NCBI RefSeq assembly: GCF_018449725.1
Contig: NZ_JAAVVC010000020.1
Coordinates: forward strand, 62,001 to 126,000
Origin: Pseudomonas sp. dw_612
GTDB lineage: Bacteria; Pseudomonadota; Gammaproteobacteria; Pseudomonadales; Pseudomonadaceae
Direction: 5' to 3'
Length of the DNA stretch: 64,000 bases
Shown here: piece after piece, positions 8,181 through 16,057 of the stretch
Position numbering within the stretch: position 1 is the first letter of the stretch
Layout of the letters: every line of letters starts with the position of its first letter
Translations under genes and position numbers: made by a program
The notes under the pieces: generated by a model
What the model was told of the DNA's origin: nothing
The model's database searches: none
The model's input: only the letters and a program-made list of their open reading frames with translations

Positions 8181-8906
8181 ATGAGCAAGCCATTGATCAT
8201 CATCACCGGGGCCAGTTCGGGCATTGGCGAAGCCGCCGCACGCCTGTTGAGCGCTGCCGGCCATCCACTGTTGCTGCTGGCGCGCCGGGTTGAACGCCTG
8301 GAAGCCCTGGAGTTGCCGAACAGCCTGAGCCGCCAGGTCGACATCACCGACCGCGCCGCCCTGCTCGCTGCGGTCGCCGAAGCCGAAGCGCAATTCGGCC
8401 CGGCGGACGCCTTGATCAACAACGCCGGAGTGATGCTGCTCGGCGAGATGAGCAAACAGGACCCGGCCCAGTGGGACCAGATGCTCGACGTCAACGTGAA
8501 AGGGTTGCTCAACGGCGTGCACGCGGTGGTCGCGGGGATGGTCGAGCGCAAACACGGCACGATCATCAACATCAGCTCGGTGGCCGGGCGCAAGACCTTC
8601 CCGAATCATGTGGCTTACGTCGGCACCAAATTCGCGGTGCATGGTTTGTCGGAAAACCTGCGCGAAGAGCTGTCGCCACACAATGTGCGAGTGATCACCA
8701 TTGCCCCGGGCGCAGTGGAAACCGAGTTGTTGAGCCACACCACCGATGAAGCGATCAAGACCGGTTACCAGGCCTGGAAACAGGACATGGGCGGCACAGT
8801 GTTGAGCGCTGAGGACGTGGCGTCGGCGATTGCCTATGCGTATCAGCAGCCGCAGAACGTGTGTGTTCGCGAGATTGTGCTGACCGCGACTCGGCAGCAG
8901 GCCTGA
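8181..8906 (+). CDS. SDR-family oxidoreductase (YdfG-like)
   Basis: A 241-residue classical SDR. TGASSGIG is at residues 9-16, NNAG at 80-83, catalytic Ser132/133 is in NISSVAG, and the catalytic YVGTK is at 146-150. The frame is open 11 codons earlier, but the chosen ATG follows a CAGGAG ribosome-binding site by seven bases and starts directly before the Rossmann strand. The sequence most resembles NADP-dependent serine/3-hydroxy acid dehydrogenases and related reductases (TIAPGAVETELL near residue 175). It is divergent from a LysR gene that probably controls it. Confidence 0.9.
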   Translation: MSKPLIIITGASSGIGEAAARLLSAAGHPLLLLARRVERLEALELPNSLSRQVDITDRAALLAAVAEAEAQFGPADALINNAGVMLLGEMSKQDPAQWDQMLDVNVKGLLNGVHAVVAGMVERKHGTIINISSVAGRKTFPNHVAYVGTKFAVHGLSENLREELSPHNVRVITIAPGAVETELLSHTTDEAIKTGYQAWKQDMGGTVLSAEDVASAIAYAYQQPQNVCVREIVLTATRQQA

Positions 8907-8933
8907 TTATTCTTTGTTGATGCTGCTGGCGCC

Positions 8934-9027
8934 TTCGCGAGCAAGCCCGCTCCCACAGGTAATCTGCTGTGTGCCACAGATTTATGCACAACAGAGATCC
9001 ACTGTGGGAGCGGGCTTGCTCGCGAAG
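8934..9027. repeat. REP pair in outward orientation
   Basis: TTCGCGAGCAAGCCCGCTCC followed about 45 bp later by GTGGGAGCGGGCTTGCTCGC. It lies between the convergent SDR and sigma factor genes. Confidence 0.85.
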
Positions 9028-9047
9028 AGGCCGGCAGCCCCACCACA

Positions 9048-10283
9048 TCATTCCAGCGCCCTGAGCCGCCCCTCGATAAACCGCCGCTCCGGCGCTTGCT
9101 GCGTCAAATCCAGCGCTCGCCGATACGCCGAGCGCGCCTCTTCCACCCGCCCCAACTGCCGACAAAACTGCCCCCGCGCCGAATGCGCCAAGTGGTAATC
9201 CAGCAATTCCCCACGCGCCAGAATATCTTCCACCACCGTCAACCCCGCCAACGGCCCATCGCGCATGGCCAGCGCCACGGCGCGGTTCAGTTCGATCACC
9301 GGCGACGGCACCGCCCGCAGCAGCAAGTCATACAGCCCGACAATCTGCGGCCAGTCCGTCTCACCCGCCGTCGGCGCTTCGGCGTGCACTGCCGCAATCG
9401 CCGCTTGCAGGCAGTAAGGCCCAAAGCGCCGCAGGGTCAGCGCGCGCTCCACCAGCGCACAACCTTCGGCAATCATCCCGGCATCCCACAGCGAACGGTT
9501 CTGTTCATTCAGCAGGATCAACTCGCCGGTGTCCGAGGTCCGCGCCGGGCGTCGGGACTCATGCAACAGCATCAACGCCAACAGCCCCATCACCTCCGGC
9601 TCGGGCAACAACTCCATCAACAACCGCCCGAGGCGAATCGCTTCGCGGGTCAGGTCTTCCCGGGTCAGTTCCGCGCCGACAGAGGCCGAGTAACCTTCGT
9701 TGAACACCAGGTAAATCACCCGCAACACGCTGTCGAGGCGCTCGGGCAATTCCGCCAGCGACGGCACTTGGTAAGGGATTTTCGCGTCACGGATTTTCGC
9801 TTTGGCCCGCACGATGCGCTGGGCGATGGCGGCCGGAGCAGAGAGAAAGGCCCGGGCGATTTCCTCCGTGGTCAGGTCGCAGACTTCCCGCAGGGTCAGC
9901 GGCACTTGCGCGTCCGCCGCGAGGGCCGGGTGACAACAGGTGAAGATCAGCCGCAGGCGATCGTCTTCCACGTCTTCGTCACTCCAGTCGGCCTGCTCCA
10001 GCTCTTCAAGTTGCGCGATCAACAACGGCCGCGACGCCTTGAATCGCGCACGCCGGCGCAACACATCGATCGCCTTGAAGCGCCCGGTGGAGACCAGCCA
10101 GGTGCGCGGGTTGTCCGGCACACCGTCACGCTGCCAGCGCTCGACCGCGACGAAGAACGCCTCGTGCAAGGCCTCTTCGGCGAGGTCGAAATCGCCGAGC
10201 AAACGGATCAGGGTCGCGAGGATTCGCCGCGAGTCTTCGCGGTAGACCTGCTCGACCCGCGCCTTGACCGACTCGGCCGACAT
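9048..10283 (-). CDS. ECF42-like RNA polymerase sigma factor with long C-terminal domain
   Basis: A 411-residue protein. The N-terminal 170 residues are an ECF sigma core: region 2 with DFDLAEEALHEAFFVAVERW and PRTWLVSTGRFKAIDVLRRR, then region 4 with LTTEEIARAFLSAPAAIAQR. About 230 further residues form a helical, TPR-like C-terminal domain (ARGQFCRQLGRVEEARSAYR repeats at the end), as in ECF42/DUF6596 sigma factors, which have no anti-sigma partner. The start codon overlaps the stop of the upstream SRPBCC gene by one base (TGATG), so translation is coupled. The start 19 codons further upstream is rejected for that reason. The activating signal is unknown. Confidence 0.88.
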   Translation of the reverse strand: MSAESVKARVEQVYREDSRRILATLIRLLGDFDLAEEALHEAFFVAVERWQRDGVPDNPRTWLVSTGRFKAIDVLRRRARFKASRPLLIAQLEELEQADWSDEDVEDDRLRLIFTCCHPALAADAQVPLTLREVCDLTTEEIARAFLSAPAAIAQRIVRAKAKIRDAKIPYQVPSLAELPERLDSVLRVIYLVFNEGYSASVGAELTREDLTREAIRLGRLLMELLPEPEVMGLLALMLLHESRRPARTSDTGELILLNEQNRSLWDAGMIAEGCALVERALTLRRFGPYCLQAAIAAVHAEAPTAGETDWPQIVGLYDLLLRAVPSPVIELNRAVALAMRDGPLAGLTVVEDILARGELLDYHLAHSARGQFCRQLGRVEEARSAYRRALDLTQQAPERRFIEGRLRALE

Positions 10284-10774
10284 CAGTCCGGCATGCCTTC
10301 GGTCACCAGCGTTACCAACCGATCCAGGCTCTGGCCCCAACCGTCGTGGAAACCCATGGCTTCGTGGGCCTGGCGATCCTCTTCGCTCCAGTGCATGGCG
10401 CGGGCCGTGTAGAGGGTTTTGCCGCCCTGATCTTCGAGGGTCACTTCGGCGCTCATGAACGGTTTGCCCGACGGAATCCAGCCGGGGATAAACGCGTCAG
10501 TGAACACCAGCCGCTCCGGCGCGACGATCTCCAGAAACACGCCCATGGTCGGGTATTCACTGCCATCGGGCGCGCGCATCAGGGTGCGAAACTGGCCGCC
10601 AACCCACAGGTCCATTTCGCACTCCGGCGTGGTCATGCCGTGGGGGCCCCACCACTGGGCGAGCAAGGCCGGCTCGGTCCAGGCGCGGAAGATTTTGCGC
10701 CGAGGCGCGTCGATCAGGCGACTGATCGACAACTCGAAGGGGGCAGGTTGTCGTTTGGCAAGTTGTGGGCTCAT
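10283..10774 (-). CDS. SRPBCC (AHSA1-like) domain protein
   Basis: A 163-residue START-like fold protein of the activator-of-Hsp90-homologue type. It opens with ISRLIDAPRRKIFRAWTEPA and WWGPHGMTTPECEMDLWVGG, the standard signature of these ligand-binding helix-grip proteins, and ends with WGQSLDRLVTLV, the C-terminal helix. It is the middle gene of the operon YCII-like, SRPBCC, ECF sigma, and its stop overlaps the sigma start. Such proteins accompany ECF42-type and related sigma factors, probably as small-molecule-binding partners; no ligand can be named. Confidence 0.88.
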   Translation of the reverse strand: MSPQLAKRQPAPFELSISRLIDAPRRKIFRAWTEPALLAQWWGPHGMTTPECEMDLWVGGQFRTLMRAPDGSEYPTMGVFLEIVAPERLVFTDAFIPGWIPSGKPFMSAEVTLEDQGGKTLYTARAMHWSEEDRQAHEAMGFHDGWGQSLDRLVTLVTEGMPD

Positions 10775-10801
10775 GCAGATCTCCTGTTTATTGTTGATTG
10801 T

Positions 10802-11146
10802 TCAGGGATTCAACTGGCGGACGGGACGCACCTCGACGCAGCCGACCCGGGCCGCCGGAATGTTGCCGGCGACCTGGATGGCTTCGTTGAGGTCCTTGGC
10901 ATCGATCAGGTAGAAGCCGGCCAACTGCTCCTTGGTTTCGGCGAACGGGCCGTCGGTGATCGACACCTTGCCGTTGCGCATCCGCACGGTGGTGGCGGTC
11001 TGCACCGACTCCAGCGCTTCGGCGGCAATCATGCGGCCGCTGCCCTGGATCGACTCGGCGTAGGCCATGCACTCGGCGTCCTCGGGGCTGTCGGGCAGTG
11101 AGTGCAGCGCCTGCTCGTTGCTGTAAACCAGGCATAGGTATTTCAT
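10802..11146 (-). CDS. YCII-related domain protein
   Basis: A 114-residue ferredoxin-like-fold protein. MKYLCLVYSNE at the start, ITDGPFAETKEQLAGFYLID in the middle and the C-terminal GCVEVRPV are typical of the YCII/PhnB-associated 'DGPF' family found next to ECF sigma factor genes. It is the first gene of the operon, 27 bp ahead of the SRPBCC gene. Family function is unproven: a sensor role and a small-molecule enzyme role have both been proposed. Confidence 0.88.
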   Translation of the reverse strand: MKYLCLVYSNEQALHSLPDSPEDAECMAYAESIQGSGRMIAAEALESVQTATTVRMRNGKVSITDGPFAETKEQLAGFYLIDAKDLNEAIQVAGNIPAARVGCVEVRPVRQLNP

Positions 11147-11212
11147 GGGGCTCTCCGTGATCGGCTGATCAACTATGGCTGCTGTTTGGTGCTCTGGCGG
11201 CTTTTCCGACGA

Positions 11213-11638
11213 TCAGGGTTTCAGGTCGAACAGCGCCGCGCCGCTGGTCATGTCGAACGGTGCCGACCAGTGCTCATGGACAATCTGCCAGAGCCCCGCT
11301 TCTTGCCGGTAGCACTGCGTGACGCGCATCCAGCACGACTGGGTTTCACCCTTTTCGTTGGTGCCGCCACATTGCGCCAGCCAGTGGGCGAAGGCGATCT
11401 CTTGCGACGGCGCGATATCGATCTCGTGGAACTCGAAAATATGCGGGCCCGGGCACATCTCCATGCAGGCCTGCCAATGGGCACGGTAGGCAGGCTTGCC
11501 CTTGAATTGCAGGGCCTTGACCGCGTCGAAGGAGACGATGTCATCGGCGTACAGCGCCATGACTTTTTCCACGTCCTTAGCCATGACGGCCTGGCGGTAG
11601 TTTTCGATCAGGTTATGGATTTGGGTTTGCGAGTTCAT
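11213..11638 (-). CDS. SnoaL-like / NTF2-fold protein
   Basis: A 141-residue cone-fold protein. IHNLIENYRQAVMAKDVEKV followed by YADDIVSFD is the standard opening of the DUF4440/SnoaL_3 group. WMRVTQCYRQEAGLWQIVHE near the end gives the last strands, with the His of HEHWS. The chosen ATG has a GGAGAA site six bases upstream; an in-frame ATG 22 codons earlier lacks support. It lies 66 bp ahead of the YCII-like gene on the same strand and may belong to the ECF sigma operon. The ligand or reaction is not predictable. Confidence 0.82.
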   Translation of the reverse strand: MNSQTQIHNLIENYRQAVMAKDVEKVMALYADDIVSFDAVKALQFKGKPAYRAHWQACMEMCPGPHIFEFHEIDIAPSQEIAFAHWLAQCGGTNEKGETQSCWMRVTQCYRQEAGLWQIVHEHWSAPFDMTSGAALFDLKP

Positions 11639-11790
11639 GGTGGTTCTCCATGGTTTTTGTGGTGAAGACACCTCTAGTCGTTCGGCGTAACGTTGAATCG
11701 ACAACAGAAATAAAAAATTACCACCGAAACAAATTGTCTAGAATCCGCGTCGCACTTTCATGTGGGAAATTTCGGAAAAGGACACCACCC

Positions 11791-12276
11791 ATGACCGCTC
11801 GACTCGTGCCTTACGAAAGCCTGAACGCGCTCCAGCGCCAGCAGGTCGAGGCCATCGAAGTTCACCAGGAACAAATCAAATTCTCCGGCGACATCCACGG
11901 TGCGTTGCACACCTTGCTGTCCAAACCCGGCCCCGGCGTTAAAGGCTTTGCCCTGCTGGTGGACGAGATTCCCGTCGCGTTCCTGCTGCTCAAACGCCCG
12001 CCCGTATTGCCGGCCTGGGCGAATGAACACAGCGCCACATTGCACGCCTTGCAAGTCGATCAACGTTCACAGGGCAAAGGCTATGGCAAGGCTTGCCTGC
12101 AAGCGTTGCCCGAGGCGGCACGACTGGCGTTTCCGGAAATAAAGGGCTTGGAACTGTCGGTCGATGCTGACAATGACGCGGCTATTGCGCTGTATGCCCG
12201 GTATGGGTTTGTTGATAGCGGCGAGGCGTACAAGGGGCGGATCGGGTATGAGCGGCGGATGGGGTTGGTTTTTTGA
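11791..12276 (+). CDS. GNAT-family N-acetyltransferase
   Basis: A 161-residue acetyltransferase. ATLHALQVDQRSQGKGYGKA carries the acetyl-CoA pyrophosphate loop (Q/RxxGxG/A). LELSVDADNDAAIALYARYG is the last conserved strand-helix, and YERRMGL ends the fold. The frame stays open upstream, but MTARLVPYESL follows a GGA-rich site and matches the fold boundary. The substrate is unknown. Confidence 0.85.
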   Translation: MTARLVPYESLNALQRQQVEAIEVHQEQIKFSGDIHGALHTLLSKPGPGVKGFALLVDEIPVAFLLLKRPPVLPAWANEHSATLHALQVDQRSQGKGYGKACLQALPEAARLAFPEIKGLELSVDADNDAAIALYARYGFVDSGEAYKGRIGYERRMGLVF

Positions 12277-12310
12277 ATCGTTGAGTTTATTCGAAATCCA
12301 CACATGCCAA

Positions 12311-12400
12311 TGTGGGAGCGGGCTTGCTCGCGAAGGCGGCGTATCAGTTGGCATTGAATTGACTGACACACAGCTTTCGCGAGCAAGCCCGCTCCCACAG
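12311..12400. repeat. REPIN
   Basis: TGTGGGAGCGGGCTTGCTCG and its inverse surround a loop with GCGTATCAGTTGG. It lies between two convergent acetyltransferase genes. Confidence 0.88.
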
Positions 12401-12423
12401 GGGTTGTGCGGTGTTTTGGAGAT

Positions 12424-12912
12424 TTACAATTCAAGCACCATCTCATGCCAAGCCATGCCGCCATGGTCCGAGGCCGACGGTTTGATGTAGGCAAATCCGA
12501 ACCCGGCGTACAGCGGGATATGCCGTTCCTTGCACATCAAATGAATGCTGGCCTTGCCCAAGCCGCGCATCCGCTCGATGAACTCGCCCATCAAGCGTTT
12601 TGCCAAGCCCTGCCCCTGATAATCCGGGTGCACCACCACTGACATGATCACCACATGCGGGCCTTTTGGGTCGTGGCCGACCAGTTCCTTGAACGCTTCG
12701 TCCGACATTTCCACTTCAAACGCCGCACCGGAATTGACGAAACCGGCTACAACGCCATCGACTTCGGCCACGATAAAACCGTCGGGCCAGGTGGCGATGC
12801 GGGTGGCGATTTTTTCCCGGGTGGCGGCTTCGTCGCCTTCGTAGGCCACGGTTTCGATGGCGAAGCAGCGGTCCAGGTCGGCGGGGGTGACGTGACGGAT
12901 GACGGTGTTCAT
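12424..12912 (-). CDS. GNAT-family N-acetyltransferase
   Basis: A 162-residue acetyltransferase. VIMSVVVHPDYQGQGLAKRL is motif A with the QGQGLA acetyl-CoA loop, and HIPLYAGFGF is motif B. The N-terminus starts directly with IRHVTPADLDRCFAIE. The size and order resemble arylalkylamine/small-amine GNATs (PA4026-like), but the substrate cannot be assigned. It is convergent with the previous acetyltransferase. Confidence 0.87.
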   Translation of the reverse strand: MNTVIRHVTPADLDRCFAIETVAYEGDEAATREKIATRIATWPDGFIVAEVDGVVAGFVNSGAAFEVEMSDEAFKELVGHDPKGPHVVIMSVVVHPDYQGQGLAKRLMGEFIERMRGLGKASIHLMCKERHIPLYAGFGFAYIKPSASDHGGMAWHEMVLEL

Positions 12913-13076
12913 GGCAGCTCGGTTTCAGCGTTGGAGAGGTGGCCGATCATAGAGGAATAAGGTGTGCATATCGATCACCGCCGGCGCCGTAAAGCCTGTG
13001 TATAGGCGCTGTCATTGCTCGGTGAATCGGATTATTGGTGGTCCCTGTCTCTGATCATCCATAGGGGGAACACACC

Positions 13077-13187
13077 ATGAGCAGCGTTCAGATCGGCCTT
13101 CTTATGCTGTTGGGCATCAGCGCGTTTGGCTTTATCACCTTGTCCATCGACCTGTTGCGGGCACGACGGTTGAAGCAGGGCAAATAA
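13077..13187 (+). CDS. Small single-pass membrane peptide (36 aa)
   Basis: The peptide begins MSSVQIGLLMLLGISAFGFI and continues TLSIDLLRARRLKQGK. It has one hydrophobic helix (about residues 5-26) followed by a basic tail, which predicts an inner-membrane peptide with a cytoplasmic C-terminus. AGGGGGAACACACC gives a strong ribosome-binding site before the ATG, and a perfect 12-bp terminator hairpin begins six bases after the stop. Start signal, open frame and dedicated terminator together make a real gene likely. I do not recognise a named family. Confidence 0.72.
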   Translation: MSSVQIGLLMLLGISAFGFITLSIDLLRARRLKQGK

Positions 13188-13192
13188 CCCAT

Positions 13193-13227
13193 CGAGAGGC
13201 GGACGCGCAGTCCGCCTCTCGCGGTTT
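13193..13227 (+). terminator. Rho-independent terminator
   Basis: CGAGAGGCGGAC pairs perfectly with GTCCGCCTCTCG around a GCGCA loop, followed by CGGTTTT. It terminates the 36-codon gene just before the 3' end of the convergent GyrI-like gene. Confidence 0.9.
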
Positions 13228-13713
13228 TCAATCCTTGAGCGGCAACCAGATTTCCAGCACGCCGGTATTGAGCTTCGGGTTGAAGTCCTCGCTGTAGCGT
13301 TCGAACTCCGGGGCATCCGCTGCCTGACGACCGGACTGCGGCAACCAGGTTTTCCAGATGTACTGAAAGGTCTCGGGCAAGGTATCCAGCGAGCCTTTGT
13401 GCTCAAACACCGCGTAATGCTGCGGCTGGACTTCGACCCAGCGGTACTTGTCCGGCAGGTCGTCGAGTTTGCTGATTTCAACACCGGCGATGTATTCGAA
13501 CCCGCCCATGCCGTCGGGATTGCAGCAGATGCCGTAGGTCACTTCGCTTTTTTGACCGGGAATCTTGCCGATCTCGGGGATGAACTTTTCCCATAGATCG
13601 GGGATTTTCTTGGAGGTTTCCTGGGTAAATCGCCCGCCAAGCCCGGCAATGAGCAGGAAATGCCCGCTCTCGAAGCGTGGCTCGGCCGGTTTGACGCGTG
13701 TTTGCTCATCCAT
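13228..13713 (-). CDS. GyrI-like (AraC effector-binding) domain protein
   Basis: A 161-residue stand-alone effector-binding domain with no DNA-binding part. GFEYIAGVEISKLDDLPDKY and WVEVQPQHYAVFEHKGSLDT are the hallmark strands of the GyrI/SOUL-like fold that binds small hydrophobic or cationic ligands. TFQYIWKTWLP and FNPKLNTGVLEIWLPL complete it. Such proteins sequester or hydrolyse small molecules or inhibit gyrase (SbmC); the role here is unknown. Confidence 0.85.
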   Translation of the reverse strand: MDEQTRVKPAEPRFESGHFLLIAGLGGRFTQETSKKIPDLWEKFIPEIGKIPGQKSEVTYGICCNPDGMGGFEYIAGVEISKLDDLPDKYRWVEVQPQHYAVFEHKGSLDTLPETFQYIWKTWLPQSGRQAADAPEFERYSEDFNPKLNTGVLEIWLPLKD

Positions 13714-13781
13714 GACTCAACTCCTGGTGCAAAAAGGGTGGGTTCGGCTGGGAGTATAGAAGCCTTGCCCGATTCTCCCAG

Positions 13782-14447
13782 TCAGAGCCCGGGAACCTGC
13801 CCGACGGCAGCCTTGCCGATGAACTCGTTGTAACCCGATAGGATCACGTAGACCGCGAAATAACAGAAGATCGCCGCCGATGCCATGTAGGAGTAGCGCA
13901 GCAGCTTGTCCCCCAGCAACTTGCCGCCGTGACTCGCGGCGAAGCATAAAGCCACGCACCAGAGCACCCCGGCACACAGGAAACCGCCGAGAAACAAAGC
14001 CGAGCTGAGGGCGCCACTGCCACCGGAACGGGCAATCAGCGTGCCGCCCACGGCGGCGAACCAGAGAATGGCGCTGGGCGAGGACATGGCGAGGAAGATG
14101 CCGCGAAAAAACTCACGTCGATGGGAGTTGTTTCCCACCTCCTCGGCCTGGGCCAGCACCGCTTCGTGGTGGATCGCCGAGTAGATCATCTTCGCTGCGA
14201 AGTACAGCAACAGCGCCGAACCACCGATCCACAGCACCCAGCGCACGGTTTCGTATTGCAGCAAAACGGTCATCCCGGCCAGCGCCAGCACGGCGTAGAT
14301 CAGGTCGCCGACGCAGGTCCCCAACCCCAGCGCAAAACCTTGAAAATAGCCGCGTTGCATGGCCAGGGTGATCATCGCGATGTTGGCCACGCCGATATCC
14401 AGGCACAGCGAAAGGCTCAGCAAGAAGCCACTGCTAAATTCCATCAA
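13782..14447 (-). CDS. LysE/RhtB-family amino-acid exporter
   Basis: A 221-residue membrane protein with about six hydrophobic segments. It contains GFALGLGTCVGDLIYAVLAL, the conserved Gly-rich LysE segment after helix 1, and SSPSAILWFAAVGG, the family's second signature. LysE/RhtB proteins export amino acids such as lysine, threonine or homoserine; the substrate is not predictable. Two adjacent ATG codons open the frame and either may be used. It is divergent from alaC. Confidence 0.87.
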   Translation of the reverse strand: MMEFSSGFLLSLSLCLDIGVANIAMITLAMQRGYFQGFALGLGTCVGDLIYAVLALAGMTVLLQYETVRWVLWIGGSALLLYFAAKMIYSAIHHEAVLAQAEEVGNNSHRREFFRGIFLAMSSPSAILWFAAVGGTLIARSGGSGALSSALFLGGFLCAGVLWCVALCFAASHGGKLLGDKLLRYSYMASAAIFCYFAVYVILSGYNEFIGKAAVGQVPGL

Positions 14448-14583
14448 CCCGTTTCCTTCGGAAATTTTTGTTTACACAGACGCTGGACAGTTTGCCACAA
14501 CAGCCCTTACATTCCGCCACAGGCCACCGCAGTGGCCAGCGTCGCTCGGACGGTTCCGGGCGCTCACGTTATCCGAGGCAACA

Positions 14584-15801
14584 ATGGCTAACCCAGGTTC
14601 GCCGCGCCGCTTTGCGCGCATAGATCGACTCCCCCCTTATGTATTCAACATCACTGCCGAGCTGAAGATGGCCGCCCGTCGTCGTGGCGAAGACATCATC
14701 GACTTCAGCATGGGCAACCCCGATGGCCCGACCCCGCCGCACATCGTCGAAAAACTGGTGACCGTCGCCCAGCGCGAAGACACCCATGGTTATTCCACGT
14801 CCAAGGGCATTCCGCGTCTGCGCCGGGCGATTTCCAACTGGTACAAGGATCGCTACGCGGTCGATATCGACCCGGAAACCGAAGCCATTGTGACCATCGG
14901 CTCCAAGGAAGGCCTGGCGCACTTGATGCTGGCCACCCTTGATCAGGGCGACACCGTGCTGGTGCCGAACCCGAGCTACCCGATTCACATCTACGGTGCC
15001 GTGATTGCCGGCGCCCAGGTGCGCTCGGTGCCGCTGATTCCGGGGGTGGATTTCTTCGCCGAACTGGAAAGCGCCATTCGCGGCTCGATCCCGAAACCGA
15101 AGATGATGATCCTCGGCTTCCCGTCGAACCCGACCGCGCAGTGCGTGGAGCTGGATTTCTTCGAACGCGTGATCGCCCTCGCCAAACAGTACGACGTTTT
15201 GGTGGTGCACGATCTGGCGTACGCCGACATCGTCTACGACGGCTGGAAAGCCCCGTCGATCATGCAAGTGCCCGGCGCCAAGGACATCGCGGTGGAGTTT
15301 TTCACCCTGTCCAAGAGCTACAACATGGCCGGCTGGCGCATTGGTTTCATGGTCGGCAACGCCGAACTGGTCAACGCCTTGGCGCGGATCAAGAGTTACC
15401 ACGACTACGGCACATTCACGCCGTTGCAGGTTGCGGCCATTGCAGCGCTGGAAGGCGATCAGCAATGCGTCAAAGACATCGCCGAACAATATCGGCAGCG
15501 GCGCAACGTGCTGGTCAAAGGCCTGCATGAATTGGGCTGGATGGTCGAAAACCCGAAAGCGTCGATGTACGTCTGGGCCAAGATTCCCGAGGCGTATGCG
15601 CATCTGGGTTCGCTGGAATTCGCCAAGAAAATGCTCGCCGAAGCGAAGGTCTGCGTCTCGCCGGGCGTAGGATTCGGGGAGTACGGGGATGACCATGTGC
15701 GCTTTGCGCTGATCGAAAACCAGGACCGGATTCGTCAGGCTGTGCGCGGGATTCGCGGGATGTTCAGGGCGGACGGGTTGGTCGCCAAAACCAACGCCTG
15801 A
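14584..15801 (+). CDS. alaC: Alanine transaminase AlaC (class I/II aminotransferase)
   Basis: A 405-residue PLP-dependent aminotransferase. It transfers the amino group between glutamate and pyruvate to make alanine. The start MANPGSPRRFARIDRLPPYV is that of AlaC/YfdZ proteins. Visible hallmarks are DFSMGNPDGPTP near the substrate entrance, NPSYPIH, GFPSNPTAQ, the PLP lysine K244 in FTLSKSYNMAGWRIGF, and a C-terminal VRFALIEN with the carboxylate-binding Arg. GAGGCAACA precedes the chosen ATG; the frame is open 75 codons further upstream into the LysE promoter, but that part is not conserved-looking. The gene stands alone, divergent from lysE. Confidence 0.93.
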   Translation: MANPGSPRRFARIDRLPPYVFNITAELKMAARRRGEDIIDFSMGNPDGPTPPHIVEKLVTVAQREDTHGYSTSKGIPRLRRAISNWYKDRYAVDIDPETEAIVTIGSKEGLAHLMLATLDQGDTVLVPNPSYPIHIYGAVIAGAQVRSVPLIPGVDFFAELESAIRGSIPKPKMMILGFPSNPTAQCVELDFFERVIALAKQYDVLVVHDLAYADIVYDGWKAPSIMQVPGAKDIAVEFFTLSKSYNMAGWRIGFMVGNAELVNALARIKSYHDYGTFTPLQVAAIAALEGDQQCVKDIAEQYRQRRNVLVKGLHELGWMVENPKASMYVWAKIPEAYAHLGSLEFAKKMLAEAKVCVSPGVGFGEYGDDHVRFALIENQDRIRQAVRGIRGMFRADGLVAKTNA

Positions 15802-15851
15802 TACGTTCTAACTGACACCTGACACCTGACACCGTAGGAACTGTAGGAGCT

Positions 15852-15951
15852 GTAGGAGCTGTCGAGTGAAACGAGGCTGCGATCTTTTGACCTTGATCTA
15901 AAAAAACAAGATCAAAAGATCGCAGCCTCGTTTCACTCGACAGCTCCTACA
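15852..15951. repeat. Palindromic repeat (GAGCTGTCGAGTGAAACGAG family)
   Basis: Inverted arms starting GTAGGAGCTGTCGAGTGAAA and containing GCTGCGATCTTTTGA. It is a stem-sequence variant of the GAGCTGCCGAAGGCTGCGA elements found elsewhere in the window, and part of one also occurs near 49.24 kb. Confidence 0.85.
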
Positions 15952-15960
15952 GGGATTACA

Positions 15961-15992
15961 GGGGAAACGGGGGAAACGGGGGGAAACGGGGG
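15961..15992 (+). repeat. G-quadruplex-forming G-tract repeat
   Basis: Four runs of 4, 5, 6 and 5 G are separated by identical AAAC spacers, with another GGG just after (15995-15997). This fits the canonical quadruplex pattern (four G-tracts with loops of one to seven bases) on the alaC coding strand, about 160 bp after its stop. Confidence 0.85.
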
Positions 15993-16013
15993 CAGGGTTT
16001 TTTATTCACCCAC

Positions 16014-16041
16014 AAAAAAACCGCATCGCTGCGGTTTTTTT
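16014..16041. terminator. Bidirectional Rho-independent terminator
   Basis: AAAAAAACCGCA, TCGC loop, TGCGGTTTTTTT. It has a U-tract on both strands and sits between the convergent alaC and gntP genes. Confidence 0.92.
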
Positions 16042-16057
16042 GTGTTCGGCGATCGTG

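Noticed and set aside
9096..10412. Plus-strand 438-codon frame opposite the ECF sigma gene
   Set aside because: Gln/Arg/His-rich mirror frame; the minus strand has sigma motifs and coupled translation.
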